DNA of 64,000 nt from assembly GCA_036873135.1 (NCBI GenBank), contig JAPTYO010000010.1, positions 19,089,772-19,153,771 of the forward strand. The letters run 5' to 3'. Shown here piece by piece: positions 23,735-34,536 of this stretch. Position 1 is the stretch's first letter, and every line of letters starts with the position of its first letter. The position numbers and the translations under genes are program-made. This DNA comes from Clarkia xantiana subsp. parviflora (Eukaryota > Streptophyta > Magnoliopsida > Myrtales > Onagraceae). The notes beneath the pieces are model-generated. The model ran no database searches. It saw only the letters and a program-made list of their open reading frames with translations, and was not told the DNA's origin.

Positions 23735-24731
23735 GCATTCAGATCATATATTCGTTGTATTAGGATATCCTAATACACCGTTCAACCAAAGATTGTATTA
23801 GCTTAGCATGTATTATGATATTTTAGTTGATGCTTAGCTAATACATATATTAGCTAATACATACAATCAAACATACCACAAGTTCCATGTAAAATGCATT
23901 TTATGCTCTCGTAAAATTTGATTAATTTTCTTCTCTGATCTACGATGAAATAAGTTGAAATAAACTCGATTTTATAATCAATTTGAAACTTTAAACTTGA
24001 TATGGCAGCACACCAAAATGGGAAAAGACATCATCGACTCAGATGCAAAGTATGTGATTAATTAAAAGTAAAAGATTCTATTTAGTGTCTCAGTTTTACC
24101 ATATATATCATATTGGTGTCTCATGATTAAATTGTTAGTATTTAGTGTCTCGGTTTTCAATTCAAACACCAACGTCTCAAAACCACCGGCTCGACAACTG
24201 TTTTGAGAAAGTGAACATTGTTTTGGCCTACCACACTACCACTAAGACCATTGTACGTTTTATATATGAGGGATGATAGAAGTTCCGACGGAATATTCCA
24301 ACATGTCCCGACTTCTATCCTTGTGGTATGTCTAGTAATTTGTTACAACTTTTGGGATAACTTGACTGTACAGATATATAGGAACATGTTGGACCGCTTC
24401 TATCGATACGTCTAGCATTTCCGTTTACATGTATATTACATATTACATAAGTAGCTCAATTATAGAATGTCATTATAATTACTTTTTTTTTTTTATTCCT
24501 TTTAAAAATTGACACATTAGCTACTAGGGTTCATTCTTAGGGTTTTAGAAAAATAACCAATAAAACTGAGATATTTATTATTATAATATTAGTTTGGTGT
24601 AAACACCAAGTCTACACAAAAATTACGCAAATGCAAATGTTGATTTAGCTAACTTTAATTTGATCAATTTCCCAGGGGAGAAAAACTCATATGCATCCTT
24701 TAGGCTTTATGGCATTATAGTTAGCCGAGAC
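23091..24731. other. Intergenic: upstream flank, AT microsatellite and a MULE-end fragment
   Basis: 23,091-23,230 is probably the 5' leader and promoter of the DUF760 gene. 23,661-23,732 is an uninterrupted (AT)n run of about 72 bases. 24,072-24,180 repeats the terminal sequence of the Mutator-like element at 849-1876 (attctatttagtgtctcag, attggtgtctca), but no partner end was found. No gene is recognised. Confidence 0.5.
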
Positions 24732-25383
24732 TGATGGGCCCTGGCGAAGGCCGTTAGGCCCCTTAACTATTGACTAACGGCGACTAGGCCTAGTGGGCTA
24801 GGAGCTGGGCTGCTGGAAGGCTAAGGGCTCCGACGGAAGGAGGCCCCGATATTGAATGGCCCCGAGCAAGTATGGCTCCGACAGGAAAGAGCCCCGAAGA
24901 TATCGGACCTGGACGTAGTCGGTCCCGATATGGGAGCTGACACCACTCCCCGACACCGAATCCTCAAACGATGTAACTTGGGAGTCTCCGATAACGATCG
25001 AGACTCGCCAGTAAGAGCACAATCCCGGAAATCTCGCCACGATTACAGTAGTGGTATAATGGGCGAGATATGTGGGATACGAATAACTGTGCAAGATACG
25101 TGGCAAGATATACGGCGAGATATGTGGGATAGTGGACCACAATCCAACCGCCCAATCAGGTAACTGGGATAGCCTTTCCTCTATAAAAGGAGGGAAGTTA
25201 TTCCAGATTAGGGTTACTTTTTTCACACATACATTGATACTGCTTGTCTGCTCTGTTGACTGCCATACTTACGTTAAGCATCGGAGAGGGATTCTGGGCC
25301 ACTGCCCTCTATTCCCCTTCTGCAGGATTGCGAGGAGCTAAGGAATCCGTCACCGTAGCCGGAGCTCCTGCCGTGATCCAACA
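24732..25383 (+). repeat. 5' LTR of the Tat element
   Basis: 652 bp, TG...CA bounded. U3 contains a 17-base motif gcgagatatgtgggata twice (25063-25079 and 25115-25131), a CCAATCAG box near 25152 and a TATA box at 25182-25188. Confidence 0.93.
25182..25188 (+). promoter_or_regulatory. TATA box of the 5' LTR promoter
   Basis: tataaaa within cctctataaaaggaggg, about 30 bases after the CCAATCAG box. Transcription would start near 25,215 and read into gag-pol. Confidence 0.7.
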
Positions 25384-25384
25384 T

Positions 25385-25404
25385 TGGCGCCGTCTGTGGG
25401 AATC
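25385..25404 (+). other. Primer-binding site of the Tat element
   Basis: tggcgccgtctgtgggaatc starts one base after the LTR end. The first nine bases fit the 3' end of a plant tRNA-Asp as I recall it. The tRNA identity is inference. Confidence 0.6.
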
Positions 25405-25451
25405 GCAACAAAAAGCCAGAAAGTAAGTTTGCTTTCCTTTGATTCCTTATC

Positions 25452-28400
25452 ATGGCTGGCAACAGACCGCAGCGTTCAGGCAAACAGGTGCCGGCCGCCA
25501 GCAATCCTCCTGAGGATGCTGCCCAGCATCAGGATCTGAGAGATGAGGGTGACAGCACTCGCCGGAACGAAGCACCTTCCCCGAATCCGGAGTTGGCCAG
25601 GGTAGTGGCAGAGGCCATGCCCCTATTCATGGAGGCCATGGAGGCCCTCCTAGACCGAAGAGAAGCCGCTAGAAGGCAGGCTGATCTACCGCCGCTCCCT
25701 CCGCGGCGAGACAATCCCAGAAGGCAGGGGGACGACAACTTGCCTCCACCTCCTCCATTAAGGGAACAGCCTATTCCCCCCAATCCAGCACCGGCGGAGA
25801 ATTTTGTGGTCGATGGACCGGGGCCAGTGCAACAAAGGACCATTCCCCTGAATGGTCCCCTCACTGCCGACCAGGTAGTGAGAATTGTGGGTATCTGCAT
25901 GGGAGACCAGAAGCCCATGATGTCGGAGCTGGGAAGTCAGGAAACCCATCCCTTCGTGCCCAGGCTGATTCATACCCTGGCCCCTCCAGGTTTGGGTATC
26001 CCGAAGATAGACGAGTACGACGGGGACGCGGACCCGGTTCGCCACGTACAGAAGCACCTGACAGCATGCATGGGCAGGACCCCAGATGAGGATGTTATCT
26101 GTGCCCTGTTCCCAAGCACACTCGGGGAGAAGGCGATGACGTGGTTCTACAGTCTGCCCACTGGATGTATCACCTGCTGGAAGGATATGCATCAGCGATT
26201 CATCGCCCAGTACCAAGGGCGTCGACGGCTGCTAAAAAGCGTTCGGACCCTGCATGAGGTGGTTCAGAGGCCTGACGAGTCGTTGGCACAATATTATCAA
26301 CGTTATACAGCTGGCATGACTGAGCTGGATGAGGAAATATCGGAGGGCGAGGCCATCCGTACCTTCCTGAAGAACCTTAAACCCCCTTACGGTTCCGACT
26401 TACTGCACAGCATCGCGGCCAAAAATGTCTGGAACATGGAGGCACTCCAGGCAAGGGTGAAACAGCAAATCGACGTCCAGGAGTCGAAGATTGCCGCCGG
26501 AGAACTGGCTCCTCCCAAGGGGCATGAAGGAAAACACTTGTTCAAACCATTGGACAACCGGCGTAAGAAGGATAACTCCGAGGGTAGTCGGAGTCGAGGA
26601 CGTTCTGATCGGAGGGAGGATAAGCGTCCGAGTAGGAGGGACAGTCAGAAGGAAGAGTTTACCCCTCTCAACAGGCCTTTGAAAGAGGTCTTAGCAGTGA
26701 TGGAGAAGCAAGGCCTCGCTCGTTTCCCCAAGAAGAAGGAAGGAGAAAAATTGGGCTCCCGCACTGACCGTTACTGCCGATTTCATCGGGCCTCCGGTCA
26801 CGACACTGACCAATGTCGAGAACTGAAGAAGGAAATAGAGAAGCTTATCCAGAGGGGTAAGTTGAAGGAGTTCGTGGGGGACTCACGCTGCAAGCCCCGC
26901 TCACGATCTCGGTCGAGGTCCAAATCTCGATCGAGGTCCCCCAGGAAGAGAAGGTCCGACGTAGAGCCTTCGGAGGGCCCATCCGGGTCCCGACAGAAGA
27001 GGATTATTAATGTGATCCACGGAGGGTTCGCTGCAGGAGGAGACACATCATCCTCTCGGGAGCGTTATGCCAACCAAGTACCAGTCGCAGTGGTTTTGGG
27101 GAAAAGATCGCGGTCGTGGACCCCGAAGGAAGAAATGGAGATCACCTTCTCGGCGAAGGATCTGGAGGGAGTAGAAACCCCCCACGAAGATGCCCTGGTA
27201 GTGACACTGGACGTAGGAGGATTCGAAGTGAAGAGGATCCTCATTGACGGAGGGAGCTCCTCCGATATCCTCTTCTCCGACGCCCTGGAGCAGATGGGGA
27301 AGACGAAGAAAGATTTGCGGGAGGTCAACTTCCCGATGGTAGGATTTTGCGGCACAACCTCTTATCCATTGGGGGTTATCACGTTGCCCGTGTGGTTCGG
27401 CAGTGGCTGGAAGATGGAGAAGAGGAATGTGGAGTTCGTGGTGGTCGAATCCACAGGGACGTACAATGCAATCATCGGAAGAACCACTATCAATCCACTG
27501 ATGGCAGTAGCTTCGACTGTTCATCAGAAACTGAAGTTCCCGACTGAGAATGGTGTTGGCGAAGTGAAAGGCGACCAAGTGGCGTCGAGGCGATGCTATG
27601 TCAACGCCACTAGGAGATCAAGGAAGGAGGCTATGTCAGTGCTCCAGACAGACACTGACCCTCGAGAGGAGTTTGGGCGTCCCGCCCCCATGGAGGACCT
27701 GAAAGAAGTCGAGATAGATGGACCCGAGAGGCGGGTAAAGATCGGATCCGCCCTATCCGAGGAAAGAGCTCAGGAGTTGATCGCCCTATTGAAAGAGTTC
27801 AAGGAGTTATTTGCCTGGTCTCCGAGCGATATGCCAGGAATCAGCCGGGACGTGATCGAGCACGAACTGAACATCGACCCTGTGATCAAGCCGATCGCGC
27901 AGAAGAGACGTCCGATGGGGGCAGACAAGAGGATTGCAATCCAGCAGGAGGTTGGCAGGTTGCTCGACGCTGGATTCATTAGGGAGATCCGATTCCAGAC
28001 GTGGGTAGCCAACCCAGTGCTGGTAAGAAAGAGCAACGGGAAATGGCGGATGTGTGTCGACTTCCGCGACCTGAACAAGGCCTGTCCGAAGGACTGTTAT
28101 CCGCTCCCGCGGATCGATCAGCTAGTGGATGCTACATCGGGGCATGAGTTGCTGAGCTTTATGGATGCTTATTCTGGTTATAACCAGATAAAGATGGCGA
28201 AGAAGGACGCCCAACACACCGCCTTCTACGCTGACAGCGAAGTCTTCCAGTACGATGTCATGCCTTTTGGCCTGGTGAATGCGGGGGCGACATACCAGAG
28301 AATGGTGAATAAGCTGTTCGGGGACATGATTGGGAGTACCATGGAAGCCTATGTAGATGACATGTTGGTGAAGTCCCGACGAGCATCAGACCACGTTGGC

Positions 28401-31010
28401 AACTTGGCAATGGCCTTCGAGAGGATGAAGCTCCACCGGGTCCGCCTGAATCCAGCCAAATGTGCTTTCGGAGTCCATTCCGGGAAGTTCTTAGGCTTCA
28501 TGGTGAGCCAGAGGGGGATCGAGGTGAATCCCGAGAAGCTGAGGGCGATAGAAGAGATGCAGTCCCCGACCAACCATAGGGAGGTGCAAGTGTTGAACGG
28601 TCGACTGGCTTCCATGAATCGCTTCTTATCCAAGGCCAGTGACCGACCGATGCCATTTTTCAAGGTGTTAAGGGCCAACCGACAGTTCGAATGGACTACG
28701 GAATGTGAGAAGGCGTTCCAAGCGCTCAAACAACATCTCCGCGACCTCCCGCCACTTGCGAAGCCAACTCCAGGCGAGCCGCTCTATCTTTATTTGGCTA
28801 TTTCTTCGTTTGCAATAAGCTCTGTCCTAGTTAAAGCTGTCGAGGGCAATCAAATTCCTGTCTATTATGTAAGCAAGGCGTTTGCCAAGAGTGAAATGAA
28901 TTACCCTCCGATTGAGAAGTATCTATTTGCGTTGATTATTACTGCTCGAAAGTTACGGCCCTACTTCCATGCGCATGAAATTACGGTGTTGACTGATCAG
29001 CCATTGAAACACTTCTTGAACCGGCCCGATGCGTCGGGGAGACTAGTAAAGTGGGCCGTGGAACTTAGCGAGTTCCGAATTCATTTTGCTCCAAGAACAG
29101 CTATCAAAGGGCAGGCATTGGCCGACTTTATAGTTGAATCTACTACTCCCGATCCTGAAGCAACGGAAACAGTAGAGGGGGCAACCACCGGGAAGACTGA
29201 CGAGATCCCGATGGAAAGACAGTTGGAACAGCCAAATAAGAAGAACACCTGGGAGTTGTACACAGATGGCTCCTCAAGCTCAGACGGATCGGGTGCAGGG
29301 TTCGTATTGATTCCACCAGGTGGGGCGGAGCCGCTTCGATATGCATTGGCCCTGACATTTAAAGCCACCAATAACGAGGCAGAGTATGAAGCTCTTATAA
29401 CAGGGTTGAAGATCGCTAGGGGCACTGGAATCGAACATTTGAGGGTGAAGTGTGACGCAAGCCTGATTGTAAACCAGATTCGGGGACAGTATGGAGCAAA
29501 GAACCCAATCATGAAGAAATATCTTCGGGAGGCTCAAACACTAAAAGAGAGCTTCAAAAGCTTTGATATAGAGGCAATCCCAAGAGAAAAGAATGTGGAG
29601 GCCGACGCCTTGAGCAAATTTGCCTTGGGGGCACCTTTGGAAGAGACTCGGAGGGTACACTTCTTGGAGAAGGTGATTCTGTCAACGATCGATCCATCGG
29701 AAGTATGCACTATCGGGACAGGGTCAGAGGAGGAGCCCACGTGGATGACCCCGATAATTGTGTACCTAACTACGGGGGCATTGCCTGAAGACAAAGTGGC
29801 AGCAGAGCGACTGCGACGAATGTCAATTAACTACGCGATGGTGGATAACCAGTTGTACAAGAAGGGTTTACTCTCGACACCTTTCCTGAAATGCGTAGCA
29901 GAACCTGACACGACCCGAATTCTGAGAGAACTGCATGAAGGAGTCGCAGCCTGTCACGAAGGCGCCCGATCTATCCTGAGAAAGGCGTTGAACTTGGGAT
30001 ACTATTGGCCTACGATGAATAAGGAGGCAACGGCGCTTGTTCGATCCTGTGACGCGTGTCAGAGATACGCCTCGAATATCACAGCCCCCGCTGCTGATTT
30101 GACGCCCATTGGGAGTGCTTGGCCCTTCGCACAGTGGGGCATTGACCTGGTGGGACCCCTTCCGAAAGCAAAGAGCCAGTGCACACATCTGCTGGTTGCG
30201 ATTGATTACTTCTCGAAGTGGATCGAGGCTAAGCCCTTAGCCAAGACAACAGCGGGACATATCATTAAGTTCCTCCAGACCCGAATTTTGTCAAGATATG
30301 GGGTGCCGAAGGTGATCATCAGTGACAACGGTCCTCCGTTTAACGGGGCCCAGTTGGAGAGGTTCCTAGACGAGTTCAATATCGAGCATCGGACAGCATC
30401 CGTTCGTCACGCCCAGACCAATGGGCAGGTGGAGGCTGCCAACAAAATCGTGATGGAGGGCTTGAAGAAGAGGGTCTACGCTTTGGACGGAAAATGGCTA
30501 GACGAGCTGGAGAACGTGCTGTGGGCGGTCCGAACGACACCCAAGCGCTCAACAGGTGAAACCCCGTTTGCACTTGTTTATGGGACGGAGGCGGTCGCTC
30601 CTGTGGAAATCGCTGTGGCGTCCCATCGAACCAGAAGCTATGAGCCCTCGACGAGTCCAGGAAAAGCCAGGATAGGACCTTTGACGAATGACGAAACCAG
30701 GCGCCTGGAGTTATCCTTGTTAGAGGAAAAACGGCTAGAGGCCGACATAACGCAAGCTCGGATGCGTCTGGCGACGGCCAGGTATTATAACCGGAAGGTC
30801 AGGTCGCGACAGTTCTATGCGGGGGAGCTGGTCCTACGTCGGAACGAGTTCGCTCTCCAGGATCGGATCAACAAGCTGTCTCCGAAATGGGAAGGGCCTT
30901 ACAAGATCGTAGGCATGCCGGCCTCAAATGCTTACAAGTTAGAAGACCTCGACGGCAAAGTATTACGAAACACCTTTAGTGGTGAACATCTGAAGAAATG
31001 TCATGTTTGA
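25452..31010 (+). CDS. Gag-pol polyprotein, Tat-lineage Ty3/gypsy
   Basis: One uninterrupted frame of 1852 residues starting 68 bases after the LTR. The order is: retrotransposon gag domain around residues 190-300 (WFYSLPTG at about 231); a CCHC-like knuckle YCRFHRASGHDTDQC at 441-455; an arginine-serine tract at about 481-503; aspartic protease LIDGGSSSDIL with the active D near 599; reverse transcriptase with YVDD at 967-970; RNase H around 1110-1200; a second RNase H starting WELYTDGSS at 1267, with NNEAEYEAL and NVEADAL; and integrase with an HHCC finger at about 1493-1535 and catalytic D1565, D1625 and E1661 (DD35E). The end GEHLKKCHV lacks a chromodomain. The frame has no stop or shift and all catalytic residues are present, so the element could be active. 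Codon use is GC-richer than in the surrounding DNA. Confidence 0.95.
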   Translation: MAGNRPQRSGKQVPAASNPPEDAAQHQDLRDEGDSTRRNEAPSPNPELARVVAEAMPLFMEAMEALLDRREAARRQADLPPLPPRRDNPRRQGDDNLPPPPPLREQPIPPNPAPAENFVVDGPGPVQQRTIPLNGPLTADQVVRIVGICMGDQKPMMSELGSQETHPFVPRLIHTLAPPGLGIPKIDEYDGDADPVRHVQKHLTACMGRTPDEDVICALFPSTLGEKAMTWFYSLPTGCITCWKDMHQRFIAQYQGRRRLLKSVRTLHEVVQRPDESLAQYYQRYTAGMTELDEEISEGEAIRTFLKNLKPPYGSDLLHSIAAKNVWNMEALQARVKQQIDVQESKIAAGELAPPKGHEGKHLFKPLDNRRKKDNSEGSRSRGRSDRREDKRPSRRDSQKEEFTPLNRPLKEVLAVMEKQGLARFPKKKEGEKLGSRTDRYCRFHRASGHDTDQCRELKKEIEKLIQRGKLKEFVGDSRCKPRSRSRSRSKSRSRSPRKRRSDVEPSEGPSGSRQKRIINVIHGGFAAGGDTSSSRERYANQVPVAVVLGKRSRSWTPKEEMEITFSAKDLEGVETPHEDALVVTLDVGGFEVKRILIDGGSSSDILFSDALEQMGKTKKDLREVNFPMVGFCGTTSYPLGVITLPVWFGSGWKMEKRNVEFVVVESTGTYNAIIGRTTINPLMAVASTVHQKLKFPTENGVGEVKGDQVASRRCYVNATRRSRKEAMSVLQTDTDPREEFGRPAPMEDLKEVEIDGPERRVKIGSALSEERAQELIALLKEFKELFAWSPSDMPGISRDVIEHELNIDPVIKPIAQKRRPMGADKRIAIQQEVGRLLDAGFIREIRFQTWVANPVLVRKSNGKWRMCVDFRDLNKACPKDCYPLPRIDQLVDATSGHELLSFMDAYSGYNQIKMAKKDAQHTAFYADSEVFQYDVMPFGLVNAGATYQRMVNKLFGDMIGSTMEAYVDDMLVKSRRASDHVGNLAMAFERMKLHRVRLNPAKCAFGVHSGKFLGFMVSQRGIEVNPEKLRAIEEMQSPTNHREVQVLNGRLASMNRFLSKASDRPMPFFKVLRANRQFEWTTECEKAFQALKQHLRDLPPLAKPTPGEPLYLYLAISSFAISSVLVKAVEGNQIPVYYVSKAFAKSEMNYPPIEKYLFALIITARKLRPYFHAHEITVLTDQPLKHFLNRPDASGRLVKWAVELSEFRIHFAPRTAIKGQALADFIVESTTPDPEATETVEGATTGKTDEIPMERQLEQPNKKNTWELYTDGSSSSDGSGAGFVLIPPGGAEPLRYALALTFKATNNEAEYEALITGLKIARGTGIEHLRVKCDASLIVNQIRGQYGAKNPIMKKYLREAQTLKESFKSFDIEAIPREKNVEADALSKFALGAPLEETRRVHFLEKVILSTIDPSEVCTIGTGSEEEPTWMTPIIVYLTTGALPEDKVAAERLRRMSINYAMVDNQLYKKGLLSTPFLKCVAEPDTTRILRELHEGVAACHEGARSILRKALNLGYYWPTMNKEATALVRSCDACQRYASNITAPAADLTPIGSAWPFAQWGIDLVGPLPKAKSQCTHLLVAIDYFSKWIEAKPLAKTTAGHIIKFLQTRILSRYGVPKVIISDNGPPFNGAQLERFLDEFNIEHRTASVRHAQTNGQVEAANKIVMEGLKKRVYALDGKWLDELENVLWAVRTTPKRSTGETPFALVYGTEAVAPVEIAVASHRTRSYEPSTSPGKARIGPLTNDETRRLELSLLEEKRLEADITQARMRLATARYYNRKVRSRQFYAGELVLRRNEFALQDRINKLSPKWEGPYKIVGMPASNAYKLEDLDGKVLRNTFSGEHLKKCHV

Positions 31011-31119
31011 CAAATAAGTCGTCCGTAGAGGCGCAACGATGTAATCAAGTCGCCCTGAGTGGTGCATGCCATGTTAAAGACATCAATCAATAAAGAGGTT
31101 ACTTCTGATTAAAGTGTTC

Positions 31120-31636
31120 CGAAAAAATCCTTAAGTTATTAAGGTTCGATTAAAAAGCGTCATTGGACGTCCGAAAAAATCCTTAAGTTATTAAGGTTCG
31201 ATTAAAAAGCGTCATTGGACGTCCGAAAAAATCCTTAAGTTATTAAGGTTCGATTAAAAAGCGTCATTGGACGTCCGAAAAAAATCCTTAAGTTATTAAG
31301 GTTCGATTAAAAAGCGTCATTGGACGTCCGAAAAAATCCTTAAGTTATTAAGGTTCGATTAAAAAGCGTCATTGGACGTCCGAAAAAATCCTTAAGTTAT
31401 TAAGGTTCGATTAAAAAGCGTCATTGGACGTCCGAAAAAATCCTTAAGTTATTAAGGTTCGATTAAAAAGCGTCATTGGACGTCCAAAAAATCTTAAGTT
31501 TTTAAGGTTCGATTAAAAAGCGTCATTGGACGTCCAAAAAATCCTTAAGTTATTAAGGTTCGATTAAAAAGCGTCATTGGACGTCCGAAAATTCCTTAAG
31601 TTTTTAAGGTTCGATTTCAAAGCGTCGTAGGACGAC
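31120..31636. repeat. Tandem array of ten 52-bp hairpin repeats
   Basis: Units start at 31120, 31172, 31224, 31276, 31329, 31381, 31433, 31485, 31535 and 31586. The first seven are nearly identical and the last three vary. Each holds an inverted repeat, ccttaa-gtta-ttaagg, able to form a hairpin, followed by the invariant gcgtcattggacgtc. The array sits between the 3' ends of the convergent gag-pol and antisense genes. Tandem arrays in the 3' region are known for Tat/Ogre elements and can seed satellite DNA. Confidence 0.9.
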
Positions 31637-31768
31637 GGAAAGCCTTAGGATCCGATAGAAGAGTTACGAAGAGCATAACCGGAAAAGAAAACATCCATAA
31701 AAGGCTCGAAGGCCCAAAAGGTTCGGTACAAAAGAGATAATAAGCAAGAGGTACAAGAACTTAAGATT

Positions 31769-34536
31769 TTAAACTCCAGGGGCTGAATCTTCGGAAGGCT
31801 TTGGAGGGACAGACTCGTCGGCGTCTTCAGAGGAGCTTTCGGAAGGGAGGTTGAGATACGTTTCTGCAGCTGGACCAAGAGTCTTGGACTTTCTCAAGTC
31901 GATGGAGTCCCCATAAGTCTCATTAAGCTCCTCAACAATATCGAGGATGGCATTCTGCAGATCCTCTTGACAATGTTTCGCCGCATCCTCCTTGAAGTCC
32001 TCCGAGCTTCGGTACTCCTCGCGGCCTTGGACCTTCGCGTTTGTTAATTGGGCGGAGTGATCCGCCCTCGCCTCTTCTAGCTCCGCCCTCGCCTCTTCTA
32101 GCTCCGCGACGGCCCTCTGCTTCTCGAGATTCACCCGCTCAGCAGTTTCCTGCAACGCTGCCTTCTCGAAGGCAAACTGGCCCCGATCCGCCATGGCCGC
32201 CTGCTGCTCCCTCTTGAGCGAGCTCTCAAGACTTAGAATCTGCCGCTGTTGGGATTGAGCCTCTTGAGTAAGCTTGGCTCGGAGCTCCTCGGCCCGCTGC
32301 CCGATCTCTTCGGCCCGCTCCTCAGCTCGCTTTTCGCCCTCCTCCGCTCGGAGCCTTGACGCCTCGGAGGCAGCTAGGTCCTCCTGGAGCTTGGTCAAGC
32401 TCTCGAGGTTGGAGTTAGCCCGCTCTCGCTCCAAAGCCTCCCGCAAAGACAGGATGTAGCCGAAGCAACGATCCTGGTCCGCGATTTCCTGAAACAAAAG
32501 GTAACTTAGTACTCAAAAATCGGAACGCCCCCAGATGAACAAAAGAAAATTCACTTACCTCTATCCGACGGATAGCCATCTGCCGGATGTCAGCATCGAT
32601 GTCTTCCCCTTCCAGAGAAAGGGGACGCCTCAAAGAGGGCGGGACCGAGCCCGACACCAAATGCAAGGCCAGGTTCTTCTCCTGGCACCCCCGATGCAGA
32701 GGGATTCCCTGAAGGGACTCCACCGGTCTCCAAGGCTCGGAGCCCTGGTCCGAAGAGAAGGCCCGATAGTAGTCCCCGTCCAAAGGGAACGGAGGTACTA
32801 CCAGGCGAGGCTCCTCAGCTTCCTCACTCACTCGAGCTTCGGGGGTCACACCCCTAACTGACGAGGATGGTGGAGCAGAAGATGATGGCGGCGTGGTGGG
32901 AAGTGAAGATGCCTTCCCACCAGATGACTTCACGGGAGTCAACCTTGATTTCCCTCGGAGGATGAGGCCTTCCTCCTCAGCTCGATCATCGGAAGGGGAG
33001 TCCTCCAAGCTGGTCACCCGACCGAATTCGCCCCGGTCTTCCGTCGGGGCATCTTCCACCACCGGCTCCGCCGCAGGCGCGGAGTCCGAGGCAGCTGCAG
33101 CAGGGGCGGTGTCCACAGGACCTGCAGCGGGGCGAATAAGTCGAGGGATTAATTTGATATCGGTGTGCCAGATTAAACAACGCTCCATAAATCTTTCTTT
33201 GCCGAAAAAGTCATAATAGCCCGCCTCGAGAGCATGTGGAGTTTCCCCTCGAAGGATATTTTTGACATCCCTAACTCGTCCTTCCATATCGGAGGCCTGA
33301 AGATCCCGAGGTACTAACTCTCTATATCTCTTTATAGCACGAAAGACTGCCTTACCTTCTTTTTCGGAGCGAACGCCGAAGGCGGTCCTGACCACATCTG
33401 CGTTAGTCCGCCCCTCAGAGGTGGGGGCAGACCTGGGAGCCTCGGAGGTCCTTGCCTTCTTCTTGGACGGCCCCGAAGGGGCAGAAGTCTTTCGGTGGGA
33501 AGGCTTCTTCTTGCGCTTCAGTGAGTGGGAGGCATCGGTATCCTCCTGAAACAGACGGACGGTCAGCGATGTTCGAGGGGCTGTAAGCAGTGAAAAAGAA
33601 ACAATTAGAAGATTACCCAGAGAATTACATTGGAAACACCGTCACGAACTTTTCCCCCGGCCTTGGGATCGATCAGCATAATCCCAATCTTGACCCGCTG
33701 TTGGTCAGTGACAGAAGTGGCCTCGAAGGGCTGGTAACCCTTCTCCCAGCGACGAGCCTGGATAAGCATCAAGGCTCTCCGGGTCTGTTCTGACCACGAA
33801 CGGAAAGACACGGGAGGATCAGCCTCCACGATGGTCCTCGGCCACTCAATGGGACCAGGCTGGATGAAGAAATATTGCTCCTTCCAATTAGCATTATCGT
33901 TCCCTTTGTCGGAGATGATGGCCCGCTCCTTGCAGATCTTCCAGGACACCCTCCTGTCCCAACCCATCTCCTTGTACTGCTCGTCGGTCCCCTCAGGTTG
34001 ACGGGGAGAAAAGGAGCAGATCCCATCCTTGTTGCAAGTCATCTTATAGAGGACCCGCCAAAGCTCCAGACTATAACTCCAGTCTTCTGCATTGATGTCG
34101 CACCACACCTGGAAGGCAATCCACGTACGAATCGCATGGGGGGAGAAGGTCGTGGGGTAGGTTTTGTAGTGATTGCACAACTCTACCCAGCTTGGACAAA
34201 AAGGGAGTCGAATCCCCGCACGAATTTGCCCCGGAGAAATGAACACTTCGTCTCCTTTGGGGAGCGTAACTTGAGTGTTGCGAGAATTGAACTGGGATTC
34301 CTCGTAGGGATAACGAGCCCCAAAGGAAGATTCAAAGATGCCACATTCGTTACAAGCCCTCTCATAATTGATAGGCGCGAGGGAGTTCTTCAAGTACTTG
34401 AAGACGAAGGGTGGTTCAACAGTAGCAGATCCCTCGGCTGAAAATCGTCGAGGGAGGAGGAAGGGGAAAATTGAAACCTAGGAAGATCAAAGATGAAAAG
34501 GAAGGGAACAATAAGGAGAAGAATCTTACCAGACAT
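31769..34536 (-). CDS. Antisense spliced gene of the Tat element (Transposase_28-like, coiled coil), four exons
   Basis: Reading the minus strand, exons 34536-34530, 34437-33617, 33545-32559 and 32488-31769 join at canonical GT-AG sites with a continuous frame: 2535 nt, 844 residues, starting MSAEGSATVEPP. Exon 2 contains GIRLPFCPSWVELCNHYK and WRVLYKM. This matches my memory of Pfam Transposase_28 (PF04195, 'putative gypsy type transposon'), a domain of unknown function found with plant gypsy elements. Exon 3 starts with a lysine/arginine-rich, nuclear-signal-like stretch (LKRKKKPSHRK) and continues into a low-complexity A/S/P/E region. Exon 4 is a long predicted coiled coil rich in A, E, R and L, with an acidic C-terminus. 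A TATA box lies 155 bases upstream of the ATG. The role is unknown. Antisense frames are reported in several Tat-lineage elements; an intact, spliced one in a near-identical-LTR copy is notable. Confidence 0.8.

Noticed and set aside
23540..23773. Frame with isoleucine-tyrosine repeats
   Set aside because: It is a translation of the AT microsatellite. The same applies at 37,017-37,313.
30376..30573. Minus-strand frames within gag-pol (also around 25.5-29.8 kb)
   Set aside because: These are shadows of the long, GC-rich gag-pol frame. They lack splice continuity and domains, unlike the true antisense gene further right.
31120..31636. Regular 52-bp repeats that superficially recall a CRISPR array
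   Set aside because: Units are contiguous without unique spacers and lie inside a plant retrotransposon. They are an ordinary tandem repeat.
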